From NCBI GenBank assembly GCA_027186245.1, contig CP114481.1, positions 35,433,501 through 35,497,500 on the forward strand: DNA of 64,000 nt. The letters are read 5' to 3'. This document shows, piece after piece, positions 53,801 to 64,000 of the stretch. Every line of letters begins with the position of its first letter. The first letter of the stretch is position 1. The position numbers and the translations under genes are program-made. A model generated the notes under the pieces. It was not told where the DNA came from. It did no database searches and saw only the letters and a program-made list of their open reading frames with translations. The stretch is from Coriaria nepalensis (lineage: Eukaryota > Streptophyta > Magnoliopsida > Cucurbitales > Coriariaceae).

Positions 53801-54734
53801 GTTTAACCTTAAACTCATTTCAATGAGTCATTTCAAGTCAATAACTTATTTCAAAGCATGTCGAACGAATTCTATTTTTGCACTACAAACACAAGTTTTG
53901 TGCATAACTTGCAAATGATCAATGCAAGGAAAGTGTGCATTCGTTTAACCTTAAAATCATTTCATTTAGTCATTTCAAGTCAATATCTTATTTCAAAGAA
54001 ATTTGAACGACCACTATTTTTGCACTCCAAATGCAAGTTTTGTGCATAACTTGCAAGTGATCAATGGAAGGAAAGTGTGCATTCATTTAACCTTAAAATC
54101 AATTCAATGCGTCATTTCAAGTCGATATCTTATTTCAAAGCAAGTCGAACGAATTCTATTTTTGCACTACAAACACAAGTTTTGTGCATAACTTGCAAAT
54201 GATCAATGCAAGGAAAGTGTGCATTCGTTTAACCTTAAAATCATTTGAATGAGTCATTTCAAGTCAATATCTTATTTCAAAGAAATTTGAACGAGCACTA
54301 TTTTTGCACTACAAATGCAAGTTTTGTGCATAACTTGCAAGTGATCAATGCAAGGAAAGTGTGCATTCATTTAACCTTAAAATCATTTCAATGAGTCATT
54401 TCAAGTCGATATCTTATTTCAAAGCAAGTCGAACGAATTCTATTTTTGCACTACAAACACAAGTTTTGTGCATAACTTGCAAATGATCAATGCAAGGAAA
54501 GTGTGCATTCGTTTAACCTTAAAATCATTTCAATGAGTCATTTCAAGTCAATATCTTATTTCGAAGAAATTTGAACGAGCACTATTTTTGTACTACAAAT
54601 GCAAGTTTTGTGCATAACTTGCAAGTAATCAATCCAAGGAAAGTTTGCATTCGTTTAACCTTAAAATCATTTCAATGAGTCATTTCAAGTCGATATCTTA
54701 TTTCAAAGCAAGTCGAACGAATTCTATTTTTGCA

Positions 54735-56813
54735 CTACAAACACAAGTTTTGTGCATAACTTGCAAATGATCAATGCAAGGAAAGTGTGCATTCGTTTAA
54801 CCTTAAAATCATTTCAATGAGTCATTTCAAGTCAATATCTTATTTCGAAGAAATTTGAACGAGCACTATTTTTGCACTACAAATGCAAGTTTTGTGCATA
54901 ACTTGCAAGTAATCAATCCAAGGAAAGTTTGCATTCGTTTAACCTTAAAATCATTTCAATGAGTCATTTCAAGTCGATATCTTATTTCAAAGCAAGTCGA
55001 ACGAATTCTATTTTTGCACTACAAACACACGTTTTGTGCATAACTTGCAAATGATCAATGCAAGGAAAGTGTGCATTCGTTTAACCTTAAAATCATTTCA
55101 ATGAGTCATTTCAAGTCAATAACTTATTTCAAAGCAAGTCGAACGAATTCTATTTTTGCACTACAAGCACAAGTTTTGTGCATAACTTGCAAATGATCAA
55201 TGCAAGGAAAGTGTGCATTCGTTTTACCTTAAAATCATTTCAATGAGTCATTTGAAGTCAATAACTTATTTCAAAGCAAGTCGAACGAATTCTATTTTTG
55301 CACTACAAACACAAGTTTTCTGCATAACTTGCAAATGATCAATGCAAGGAAAGTGTGCATTCGTTGAACCTTAAAATAATTTCATTGAGTCATTTCAAGT
55401 CAATATCTTATTTCAAAGAAATTTGAAAGAGCACTATTTTTGCACTTCAAATGCAAGTTTTGTGCATAACTTGCAAGTGATCAATGCAAGGAAAGTGTGC
55501 ATTCATTTAACCTTAAAATCATTTCAATGAGTCATTTCAAGTCGATATCTTATTTCAAAGCAAGTCGAACGAATTCTATTTTTGCACTACAAACACAAGT
55601 TTTGTGCATAACTTGCAAATGATCAATGCAAGGAAAGTGTGCATTCGTTTAACCTTAAAATCATTTCAATGAGTCATTTCAGTCAATAACTTATTTCAAA
55701 GCAACTCGAACGAATTCTATTTTTGCACTACAAACACAAGTTTTCTGCATAACTTGCAAGTGATCAATGCAAGGAAAGTGTGCATTCGTTTAACCTTAAA
55801 ATCATCTCATTGAGTCATTTCAAGTCAATATCTTATTTCAAAGAAATTTGAACGAGCACTATTTTTGCACTACAAATGCAAGTTTTGTGCATAACTTGCA
55901 AGTGATCAATGCAAGGAAAGTGTGCATTCATTTAACCTTAAAATCATTTCAATGAGTCATTTCAAGTCGATATCTTATTTCAAAGCAAGTCGAACGAATT
56001 CTATTTTTGCACTACAAACACAAGTTTTCTGCATAACTTGCAAATGATCAATGCAAGGAAAGTGTGCATTCGTTTAACCTTAAAATCATTTCAATGAGTC
56101 ATTTCATGTCAATAACTTATTTCAATGCAAGTCGAACGAATTCTATTTTTGCACTACAACCACAAGTTTTCTGCATAACTTGCAAATGATCAATGCAAGG
56201 AAAGTGCGCATTCGTATAACCTTAAAATCATTTCAATGAGTCATTTCAAGTCGATATCTTATTTCAAAGCAAGTCGAACAAATTCTATTTTTGCACTACA
56301 AACACAAGTTTTGTGCATAACTTGCAAATGATCAATGCAAGAAAAGTGTGCATTCGTTTAACCTTAAAATCATTTCAATGAGTCATTTCCAGTCAATAAC
56401 TTATTTCAAAGCAAGTCGAAAGAATTCTATTTTTGCACTACAAATGCAAGTTTTGGGCATAACTTGCAAATGATCAATGCAAGGAAAGTGTGCATTCGTT
56501 TAACCTTAAAATCATTTCAATGAGTCATTTCAAGTCGATATCTTATTTCAAAGCAAGTCGAACGAATTCTATTTTTGCACTACAAACACACGTTTTGTGC
56601 ATAACTTGCAAATGATCAATGCAACGAAAGTGTGCACTCGTTTAACCTTAAAATCATTTCAATGAGTCATTTCAAGTCAATAACTTATTTCAAAGCAAGT
56701 CGAACGAATTCTATTTGTGCACTACAAACACAAGTTTTGTGCATAACTTGCAAATGATCAATGCAAGGAAAGTGTGCATTCGTTTAACCTTAAAATCATT
56801 TCAATGAGTCATT
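54735..56813 (+). repeat. 30-mer spaced copy, left member (4,257 bp)
   Basis: This stretch matches about 58,992-61,070 at 4,257 bp (30 monomers minus three bases). Paired marks are ttcgaagaaatttg (54,844/59,101), ctacaagcac (55,161/59,418) and ctatttgtgc (56,711/60,968). It ends at catttgaagtc (about 56,814) versus catttcaagtc. The 60-mer is therefore partly two diverged 30-mers. Confidence 0.83.
55677..55690 (+). other. 1-bp-short monomer variant (catttcagtc), first of four
   Basis: The usual catttcaagtcaataac is one base short here. The same short form recurs near 57,381, 57,948 and 59,937 and nowhere else in the window. All four are followed by caactcgaacg, so they are one ancestral deletion copied by the 4-mer and 30-mer duplications. 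Confidence 0.88.
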
Positions 56814-57103
56814 TGAAGTCAATAACTTATTTCAAAGCAAGTCGAACGAATTCTATTTTTGCACTACAAACACAAGTTTTCTGCATAACTTGCAAATGAT
56901 CAATGCAAGGAAAGTGTGCATTCGTTGAACCTTAAAATCATTTCATTGAGTCATTTCAAGTCAATATCTTATTTCAAAGAAATTTGAACGAGCACTATTT
57001 TTGCACTACAAATGCAAGTTTTGTGCATAACTTGCAAGTGATCAATGCAAGGAAAGTGTGCATTCATTTAACCTTAAAATCATTTCAATGAGTCATTACA
57101 AGT

Positions 57104-58292
57104 CGATATCTTATTTCAAAGCAAGTCGAACGAATTCTATTTTTGCACTACAAACACAAGTTTTGTGCATAACTTGCAAATGATCAATGCAAGGAAAGTG
57201 TGCATTCGTTTAACCTTAAAATCATTTCAATGAGTCATTTCAAGTCAATAACTTATTTCAAAGCAAGTCGAACGAATTCTATTTTTGCACTACAAACACA
57301 AGTTTTGTGCATAACTTGCAAATGATCAATGCAAGGAAAGTGTGCATTCGTTTAACCTTAAAATCATTTCAATGAGTCATTTCAGTCAATAACTTATTTC
57401 AAAGCAACTCGAACGAATTCTATTTTTGCACTACAAACACAAGTTTTCTGCATAACTTGCAAGTGATCAATGCAAGGAAAGTGTGCATTCGTTGAACCTT
57501 AAAATAATTTCATTGAGTCATTTCAAGTCAATATCTTATTTCAAAGAAATTTGAACGAGCACTATTTTTGCACTTCAAATGCAAGTTTTGTGCATAACTT
57601 GCAAGTGATCAATGCAAGGAAAGTGTGCATTCATTTAACCTTAAAATCATTTCAATGAGTCATTTCAAGTCGATATCTTATTTCAAAGCAAGTCGAACGA
57701 ATTCTATTTTTGCACTACAAACACAAGTTTTGTGCATAACTTGCAAATGATCAATGCAAGGAAAGTGTGCATTCGTTTAACCTTAAAATCATTTCAATGA
57801 GTCATTCCAAGTCAATAACTTATTTCAAAGCAAGTCGAACGAATTCTATTTTTGCACTACAAACACAAGTTTTGTGCATAACTTGCAAATGATCAATGCA
57901 AGGAAAGTGTGCATTCGTTTAACCTTAAAATCATTTCAATGAGTCATTTCAGTCAATAACTTATTTCAAAGCAACTCGAACGAATTCTATTTTTGCACTA
58001 CAAACACAAGTTTTCTGCATAACTTGCAAGTGATCAATGCAAGGAAAGTGTGCATTCGTTGAACCTTAAAATAATTTCATTGAGTCATTTCAAGTCAATA
58101 TCTTATTTCAAAGAAATTTGAACGAGCACTATTTTTGCACTTCAAATCCAAGTTTTGTGCATAACTTGCAAGTGATCAATGCAAGGAAAGTGTGCATTCA
58201 TTTAACCTTAAAATCATTTCAATGAGTCATTTCAAGTCGATATCTTATTTCAAAGCAAGTCGAACGAATTCTATTTTTGCACTACAAACACA
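57104..58292 (+). repeat. 4-mer duplication (2 x 567 bp)
   Basis: Four monomers including the one-base-short catttcagtcaataac unit are repeated at 567 bp (ttcagtc at 57,381 and 57,948). The repeat ends near 58,292, where ttttctgc replaces ttttgtgc. Some differences, such as cattacaagtcg near 57,094 and cattccaag near 57,803, show that it is not perfectly recent. Confidence 0.8.
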
Positions 58293-61070
58293 AGTTTTCT
58301 GCATAACTTGCAAATGATCAATGCAAGGAAAGTGTGCATTCGTTTAACCTTAAAATCATTTCAATGAGTCATTTCATGTCAATAACTTATTTCAATGCAA
58401 GTCGAACGAATTCTATTTTTGCACTACAACCACAAGTTTTCTGCATAACTTGCAAATGATCAATGCAAGGAAAGTGCGCATTCGTATAACCTTAAAATCA
58501 TTTCAATGAGTCATTTCAAGTCGATATCTTATTTCAAAGCAAGTCGAACAAATTCTATTTTTGCACTACAAACACAAGTTTTGTGCATAACTTGCAAATG
58601 ATCAATGCAAGAAAAGTGTGCATTCGTTTAACCTTAAAATCATTTCAATGAGTCATTTCCAGTCAATAACTTATTTCAAAGCAAGTCGAAAGAATTCTAT
58701 TTTTGCACTACAAATGCAAGTTTTGGGCATAACTTGCAAATGATCAATGCAAGGAAAGTGTGCATTCGTTTAACCTTAAAATCATTTCAATGAGTCATTT
58801 CAAGTCGATATCTTATTTCAAAGCAAGTCGAACAAATTCTATTTTTGCACTACAAACACAAGTTTTGTGCATAACTTGCAAATGATCAATGCAAGAAAAG
58901 TGTGCATTCGTTTAACCTTAAAATCATTTCAATGAGTCATTTCCAGTCAATAACTTATTTCAAAGCAAGTCGAAAGAATTCTATTTTTGCACTACAAACA
59001 CAAGTTTTGTGCATAACTTGCAAATGATCAATGCAAGGAAAGTGTGCATTCGTTTAACCTTAAAATCATTTCAATGAGTCATTTCAAGTCAATATCTTAT
59101 TTCGAAGAAATTTGAACGAGCACTATTTTTGCACTACAAATGCAAGTTTTGTGCATAACTTGCAAGTAATCAATCCAAGGAAAGTTTGCATTCGTTTAAC
59201 CTTAAAATCATTTCAATGAGTCATTTCAAGTCGATATCTTATTTCAAAGCAAGTCGAACGAATTCTATTTTTGCACTACAAACACACGTTTTGTGCATAA
59301 CTTGCAAATGATCAATGCAACGAAAGTGTGCATTCGTTTAACCTTAAAATCATTTCAATGAGTCATTTCAAGTCAATAACTTATTTCAAAGCAAGTCGAA
59401 CGAATTCTATTTTTGCACTACAAGCACAAGTTTTGTGCATAACTTGCAAATGATCAATGCAAGGAAAGTGTGCATTCGTTTTACCTTAAAATCATTTCAA
59501 TGAGTCATTTGAAGTCAATAACTTATTTCAAAGCAAGTCGAACGAATTCTATTTTTGCACTACAAACACAAGTTTTCTGCATAACTTGCAAATGATCAAT
59601 GCAAGGAAAGTGTGCATTCGTTGAACCTTAAAATAATTTCATTAAGTCATTTCAAGTCAATATCTTATTTCAAAGAAATTTGAACGAGCACTATTTTTGC
59701 ACTTCAAATGCAAGTTTTGTGCATAACTTGCAAGTGATCAATGCAAGGAAAGTGTGCATTCATTTAACCTTAAAATCATTTCAATGAGTCATTTCAAGTC
59801 GATATCTTATTTCAAAGCAAGTCGAACGAATTCTATTTTTGCACTACAAACACAAGTTTTGTGCATAACTTGCAAATGATCAATGCAAGGAAAGTGTGCA
59901 TTCGTTTAACCTTAAAATCATTTCAATGAGTCATTTCAGTCAATAACTTATTTCAAAGCAACTCGAACGAATTCTATTTTTGCACTACAAACACAAGTTT
60001 TCTGCATAACTTGCAAGTGATCAATGCAAGGAAAGTGTGCATTCGTTTAACCTTAAAATCATCTCATTGAGTCATTTCAAGTCAATATCTTATTTCAAAG
60101 AAATTTGAACGAGCACTATTTTTGCACTACAAATGCAAGTTTTGTGCATAACTTGCAAGTGATCAATGCAAGGAAAGTGTGCATTCATTTAACCTTAAAA
60201 TCATTTCAATGAGTCATTTCAAGTCGATATCTTATTTCAAAGCAAGTCGAACGAATTCTATTTTTGCACTACAAACACAAGTTTTCTGCATAACTTGCAA
60301 ATGATCAATGCAAGGAAAGTGTGCATTCGTTTAACCTTAAAATCATTTCAATGAGTCATTTCATGTCAATAACTTATTTCAATGCAAGTCGAACGAATTC
60401 TATTTTTGCACTACAACCACAAGTTTTCTGCATAACTTGCAAATGATCAATGCAAGAAAAGTGCGCATTCGTATAACCTTAAAATCATTTCAATGAGTCA
60501 TTTCAAGTCGATATCTTATTTCAAAGCAAGTCGAACAAATTCTATTTTTGCACTACAAACACAAGTTTTGTGCATAACTTGCAAATGATCAATGCAAGAA
60601 AAGTGTGCATTCGTTTAACCTTAAAATCATTTCAATGAGTCATTTCCAGTCAATAACTTATTTCAAAGCAAGTCGAAAGAATTCTATTTTTGCACTACAA
60701 ATGCAAGTTTTGGGCATAACTTGCAAATGATCAATGCAAGGAAAGTGTGCATTCGTTTAACCTTAAAATCATTTCAATGAGTCATTTCAAGTCGATATCT
60801 TATTTCAAAGCAAGTCGAACGAATTCTATTTTTGCACTACAAACACACGTTTTGTGCATAACTTGCAAATGATCAATGCAACGAAAGTGTGCATTCGTTT
60901 AACCTTAAAATCATTTCAATGAGTCATTTCAAGTCAATAACTTATTTCAAAGCAAGTCGAACGAATTCTATTTGTGCACTACAAACACAAGTTTTGTGCA
61001 TAACTTGCAAATGATCAATGCAAGGAAAGTGTGCATTCGTTTAACCTTAAAATCATTTCAATGAGTCATT

Positions 61071-64000
61071 TCAAGTCAATAACTTATTTCAAAGCAAGTC
61101 GAACGAATTCTATTTTTGCACTACAAACACAAGTTTTCTGCATAACTTGCAAATGATCAATCCAAGGAAAGTGTGCATTCGTTGAACCTTAAAATAATTT
61201 CATTGAGTCATTTCAAGTCAATATCTTATTTCAAAGAAATTTGAACGAGCACTATTTTTGCACTACAAATGCAAGTTTTGTGCATAACTTGCAAGTGATC
61301 AATGCAAGGAAAGTGTGCATTCATTTAACCTTAAAATCATTTCAATGAGTCATTTCAAGTCGATATCTTATTTCAAAGCAAGTCGAACGAATTCTATTTT
61401 TGCACTACAAACACAAGTTTTGTGCATAACTTGCAAATGATCAATGCAAGGAAAGTGTGCATTCGTTTAACCTTAAAATCATTTCAATGAGTCATTTCAA
61501 GTCAATAACTTATTTCAAAGCAACTCGAACGAATTCTATTTTTGCACTACAAATGCAAGTTTTCTGCATAACTTGCAAGTGATCAATGCAAGGAAAGTGT
61601 GCATTCGTTTAACCTTAAAATCATCTCATTGAGTCATTTCAAGTCAATATCTTATTTCAAAGAAATTTGAACGAGCACTATTTTTGCACTACAAATGCAA
61701 GTTTTGTGCATAACTTGCAAGTGATCAATGCAAGGAAAGTGTGCATTCATTTAACCTTAAAATCATTTCAATGAGTCATTTCAAGTCGATATCTTATTTC
61801 AAAGCAAGTCGAACGAATTCTATTTTTGCACTACAAACACAAGTTTTGTGCATAACTTGCAAATGATCAATGCAAGGAAAGTGTGCATTCGTTTAACCTT
61901 AAAATCATTTCAATGATTCATTTCAAATCAATAACTTATTTCAAAGCAAGTCGAACGAATTCAATTTTTGCACTACAAACACAAGTTTTGTGCATAACTT
62001 GCAAATGATCAATGCAAGGAAAGTGTGCATTCGTTTAACCTTAAACTCATTTCAATGAGTCATTTCAAGTCAATAACTTATTTCAAAGCAAGTCGAACGA
62101 ATTCTATTTTTGCACTACAAACACAAGTTTTGTGCATAACTTGCAAATGATCAATGCAAGGAAAGTGTGCATTCGTTTAACCTTAAAATCATTTCATTTA
62201 GTCATTTCAAGTCAATATCTTATTCCAAAGCAAGTCGAACGAATTCTATTTTTGCACTACAAACACAAGTTTTGTGCATAACTTGCAAATGATCAATGCA
62301 AGGAAAGTGTGCATTCGTTTAACCTTAAACTCATTTCAATGAGTCATTTCAAGTCAATAACTTATTTCAAAGCATGTCGAACGAATTCTATTTTTGCACT
62401 ACAAACACAAGTTTTGTGCATAACTTGCAAATGATCAATGCAAGGAAAGTGTGCATTCGTTTAACCTTAAAATCATTTCATTTAGTCATTTCAAGTCAAT
62501 ATCTTATTTCAAAGAAATTTGAACGACCACTATTTTTGCACTCCAAATGCAAGTTTTGTGCATAACTTGCAAGTGATCAATGGAAGGAAAGTGTGCATTC
62601 ATTTAACCTTAAAATCAATTCAATGCGTCATTTCAAGTCGATATCTTATTTCAAAGCAAGTCGAACGAATTCTATTTTTGCACTACAAACACAAGTTTTG
62701 TGCATAACTTGCAAATGATCAATGCAAGGAAAGTGTGCATTCGTTTAACCTTAAAATCATTTGAATGAGTCATTTCAAGTCAATATCTTATTTCAAAGAA
62801 ATTTGAACGAGCACTATTTTTGCACTACAAATGCAAGTTTTGTGCATAACTTGCAAGTGATCAATGCAAGGAAAGTGTGCATTCATTTAACCTTAAAATC
62901 ATTTCAATGAGTCATTTCAAGTCGATATCTTATTTCAAAGCAAGTCGAACGAATTCTATTTTTGCACTACAAACACAAGTTTTGTGCATAACTTGCAAAT
63001 GATCAATGCAAGGAAAGTGTGCATTCGTTTAACCTTAAAATCATTTCAATGAGTCATTTCAAGTCAATATCTTATTTCGAAGAAATTTGAACGAGCACTA
63101 TTTTTGTACTACAAATGCAAGTTTTGTGCATAACTTGCAAGTAATCAATCCAAGGAAAGTTTGCATTCGTTTAACCTTAAAATCATTTCAATGAGTCATT
63201 TCAAGTCGATATCTTATTTCAAAGCAAGTCGAACGAATTCTATTTTTGCACTACAAACACAAGTTTTGTGCATAACTTGCAAATGATCAATGCAAGGAAA
63301 GTGTGCATTCGTTTAACCTTAAAATCATTTCAATGAGTCATTTCAAGTCAATATCTTATTTCGAAGAAATTTGAACGAGCACTATTTTTGCACTACAAAT
63401 GCAAGTTTTGTGCATAACTTGCAAGTAATCAATCCAAGGAAAGTTTGCATTCGTTTAACCTTAAAATCATTTCAATGAGTCATTTCAAGTCGATATCTTA
63501 TTTCAAAGCAAGTCGAACGAATTCTATTTTTGCACTACAAACACACGTTTTGTGCATAACTTGCAAATGATCAATGCAAGGAAAGTGTGCATTCGTTTAA
63601 CCTTAAAATCATTTCAATGAGTCATTTCAAGTCAATAACTTATTTCAAAGCAAGTCGAACGAATTCTATTTTTGCACTACAAGCACAAGTTTTGTGCATA
63701 ACTTGCAAATGATCAATGCAAGGAAAGTGTGCATTCGTTTTACCTTAAAATCATTTCAATGAGTCATTTGAAGTCAATAACTTATTTCAAAGCAAGTCGA
63801 ACGAATTCTATTTTTGCACTACAAACACAAGTTTTCTGCATAACTTGCAAATGATCAATGCAAGGAAAGTGTGCATTCGTTGAACCTTAAAATAATTTCA
63901 TTGAGTCATTTCAAGTCAATATCTTATTTCAAAGAAATTTGAAAGAGCACTATTTTTGCACTTCAAATGCAAGTTTTGTGCATAACTTGCAAGTGATCAA
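61071..64000 (+). repeat. 60-mer unit, copy 2 (cut by window end)
   Basis: This is the second copy of the 8,516-bp unit and matches about 52,560-55,484 with very few visible differences. At the left junction (about 61,070) the preceding sequence resembles about 54,735-56,813, so this is the breakpoint where the array jumps back to the start of the unit. The last monomer starts at 63,896 and is incomplete. Confidence 0.88.

Larger units (their letters stand above)
52560..61070 (+). repeat. 60-mer unit, copy 1 (8,516 bp)
   Basis: The first 2.9 kb of this unit reappears at about 61,070 and matches up to the window end at a constant 8,516 bp (60 monomers minus four 1-bp deletions). Paired marks are tcaatccaagg (52,641/61,157), atgattcatt (53,397/61,913), tattccaaagc, gcatgtcgaac, aatgcgtc, tttttgtactac, ctacaagcac (55,161/63,677) and tttgaaagagc (55,424/63,940). 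Confidence 0.88.
1..64000 (+). repeat. 142-bp satellite DNA array, head-to-tail
   Basis: The entire window is a tandem array of one 142-bp monomer, always in the same orientation. Taking the monomer to start at tttcaatgag (base 1), the starts are at 1, 143, 285 and so on. I checked the phase near 10,798, 20,596, 21,018, 43,880, 47,996, 55,380 and 63,896, and every position fits 142 bp spacing plus 12 small indels summing to -5. This gives 450 full units and a 105-bp partial unit. No unique sequence or mobile element interrupts it. By analogy with known satellites, a nucleosome-sized monomer with nested higher-order repeats suggests centromeric or pericentromeric heterochromatin of a eukaryote, possibly a plant. 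The sequence alone does not prove that location, and I do not recognise the family. Confidence 0.97.
48851..64000 (+). repeat. Array block IV: dimer, 15-mer, 30-mer and 60-mer repeats
   Basis: This block is characterised by catttagtc at unit starts, cactccaaatg, cacaaggtttgtgc, atgattcatttcaaatc, ccttaaactc, atttcgaagaaatttg, ctacaagcac and the one-base-short catttcagtcaataac. B2 and C units remain common, while B1, B3 and B4 are not seen. It contains several overlapping duplications listed separately and no non-satellite sequence. Confidence 0.83.

Noticed and set aside
53858..62707. Overlapping 62-63 codon reading frames near 53.9-54.2 kb and 62.4-62.7 kb
   Set aside because: They are copies of each other through the 8,516-bp duplication, overlap in different frames and consist wholly of satellite monomers.
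1..64000. CRISPR-like array of direct repeats
   Set aside because: There are no distinct spacers. The full 142-bp unit is repeated with graded substitutions, and no cas-like gene is present.
1..64000. Telomeric repeats or rDNA spacer
   Set aside because: No TTAGGG or TTTAGGG tracts and no rRNA-like segments were seen. The unit matches neither.

Overview
The whole 64 kb window is one uninterrupted satellite DNA array. A 142-bp, AT-rich monomer (about 32% GC by hand count on a representative unit) is repeated head-to-tail in one orientation: 450 complete copies plus a 105-bp partial copy at the right end. I see no protein-coding gene, RNA gene, transposon, CRISPR array or unique sequence. The near-nucleosomal monomer length, the single orientation and the nested higher-order repeats suggest a centromeric or pericentromeric array of a eukaryote. 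A flowering plant is my first guess, but I do not recognise the monomer family and cannot name a species.

The monomers fall into a few families, told apart mainly at monomer positions 20-55 and 70-90. Type A carries gtcgaacgaattc (with an EcoRI site) and acaaacacaag. The B types carry gtaattcgaacgagcac (B1), gaaatttgaacgagcac (B2), gtaatttgaacgagccc (B3) or gaacgtaatttgaacgag (B4), usually followed by acaaatgcaag. Type C is an A-like unit with gtcgatatc, which creates an EcoRV site.

There are four blocks. Block I (1 to about 20,676) is rich in B1 and lacks type C. It is built from successive copies of one segment at spacings of 54, 29, 27 and 20 monomers. Block II (about 20,677 to 43,690) loses B1 and gains C and B4. 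It contains a 9-mer higher-order repeat (about 26,780-31,630) and a 39-mer (5,538 bp) present twice in tandem (about 32,590-43,690). Block III (about 43,691-48,850) is a 14-mer (1,987 bp) duplicated once, followed by a 5-mer duplicated once. Block IV (about 48,851-64,000) starts with a dimer repeated three times and ends in a 60-mer (8,516 bp) whose second copy runs off the window.

Monomer starts can be followed exactly from base 1 to base 63,896, with only 12 net indel sites among 451 monomers, and most of these are copies of about five ancestral events. Nothing here encodes a function in the usual sense. The information lies in the duplication history, the CpG-decay pattern and the conserved short dyad in each monomer. 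Boundaries marked 'about' were located by eye from diagnostic variants.
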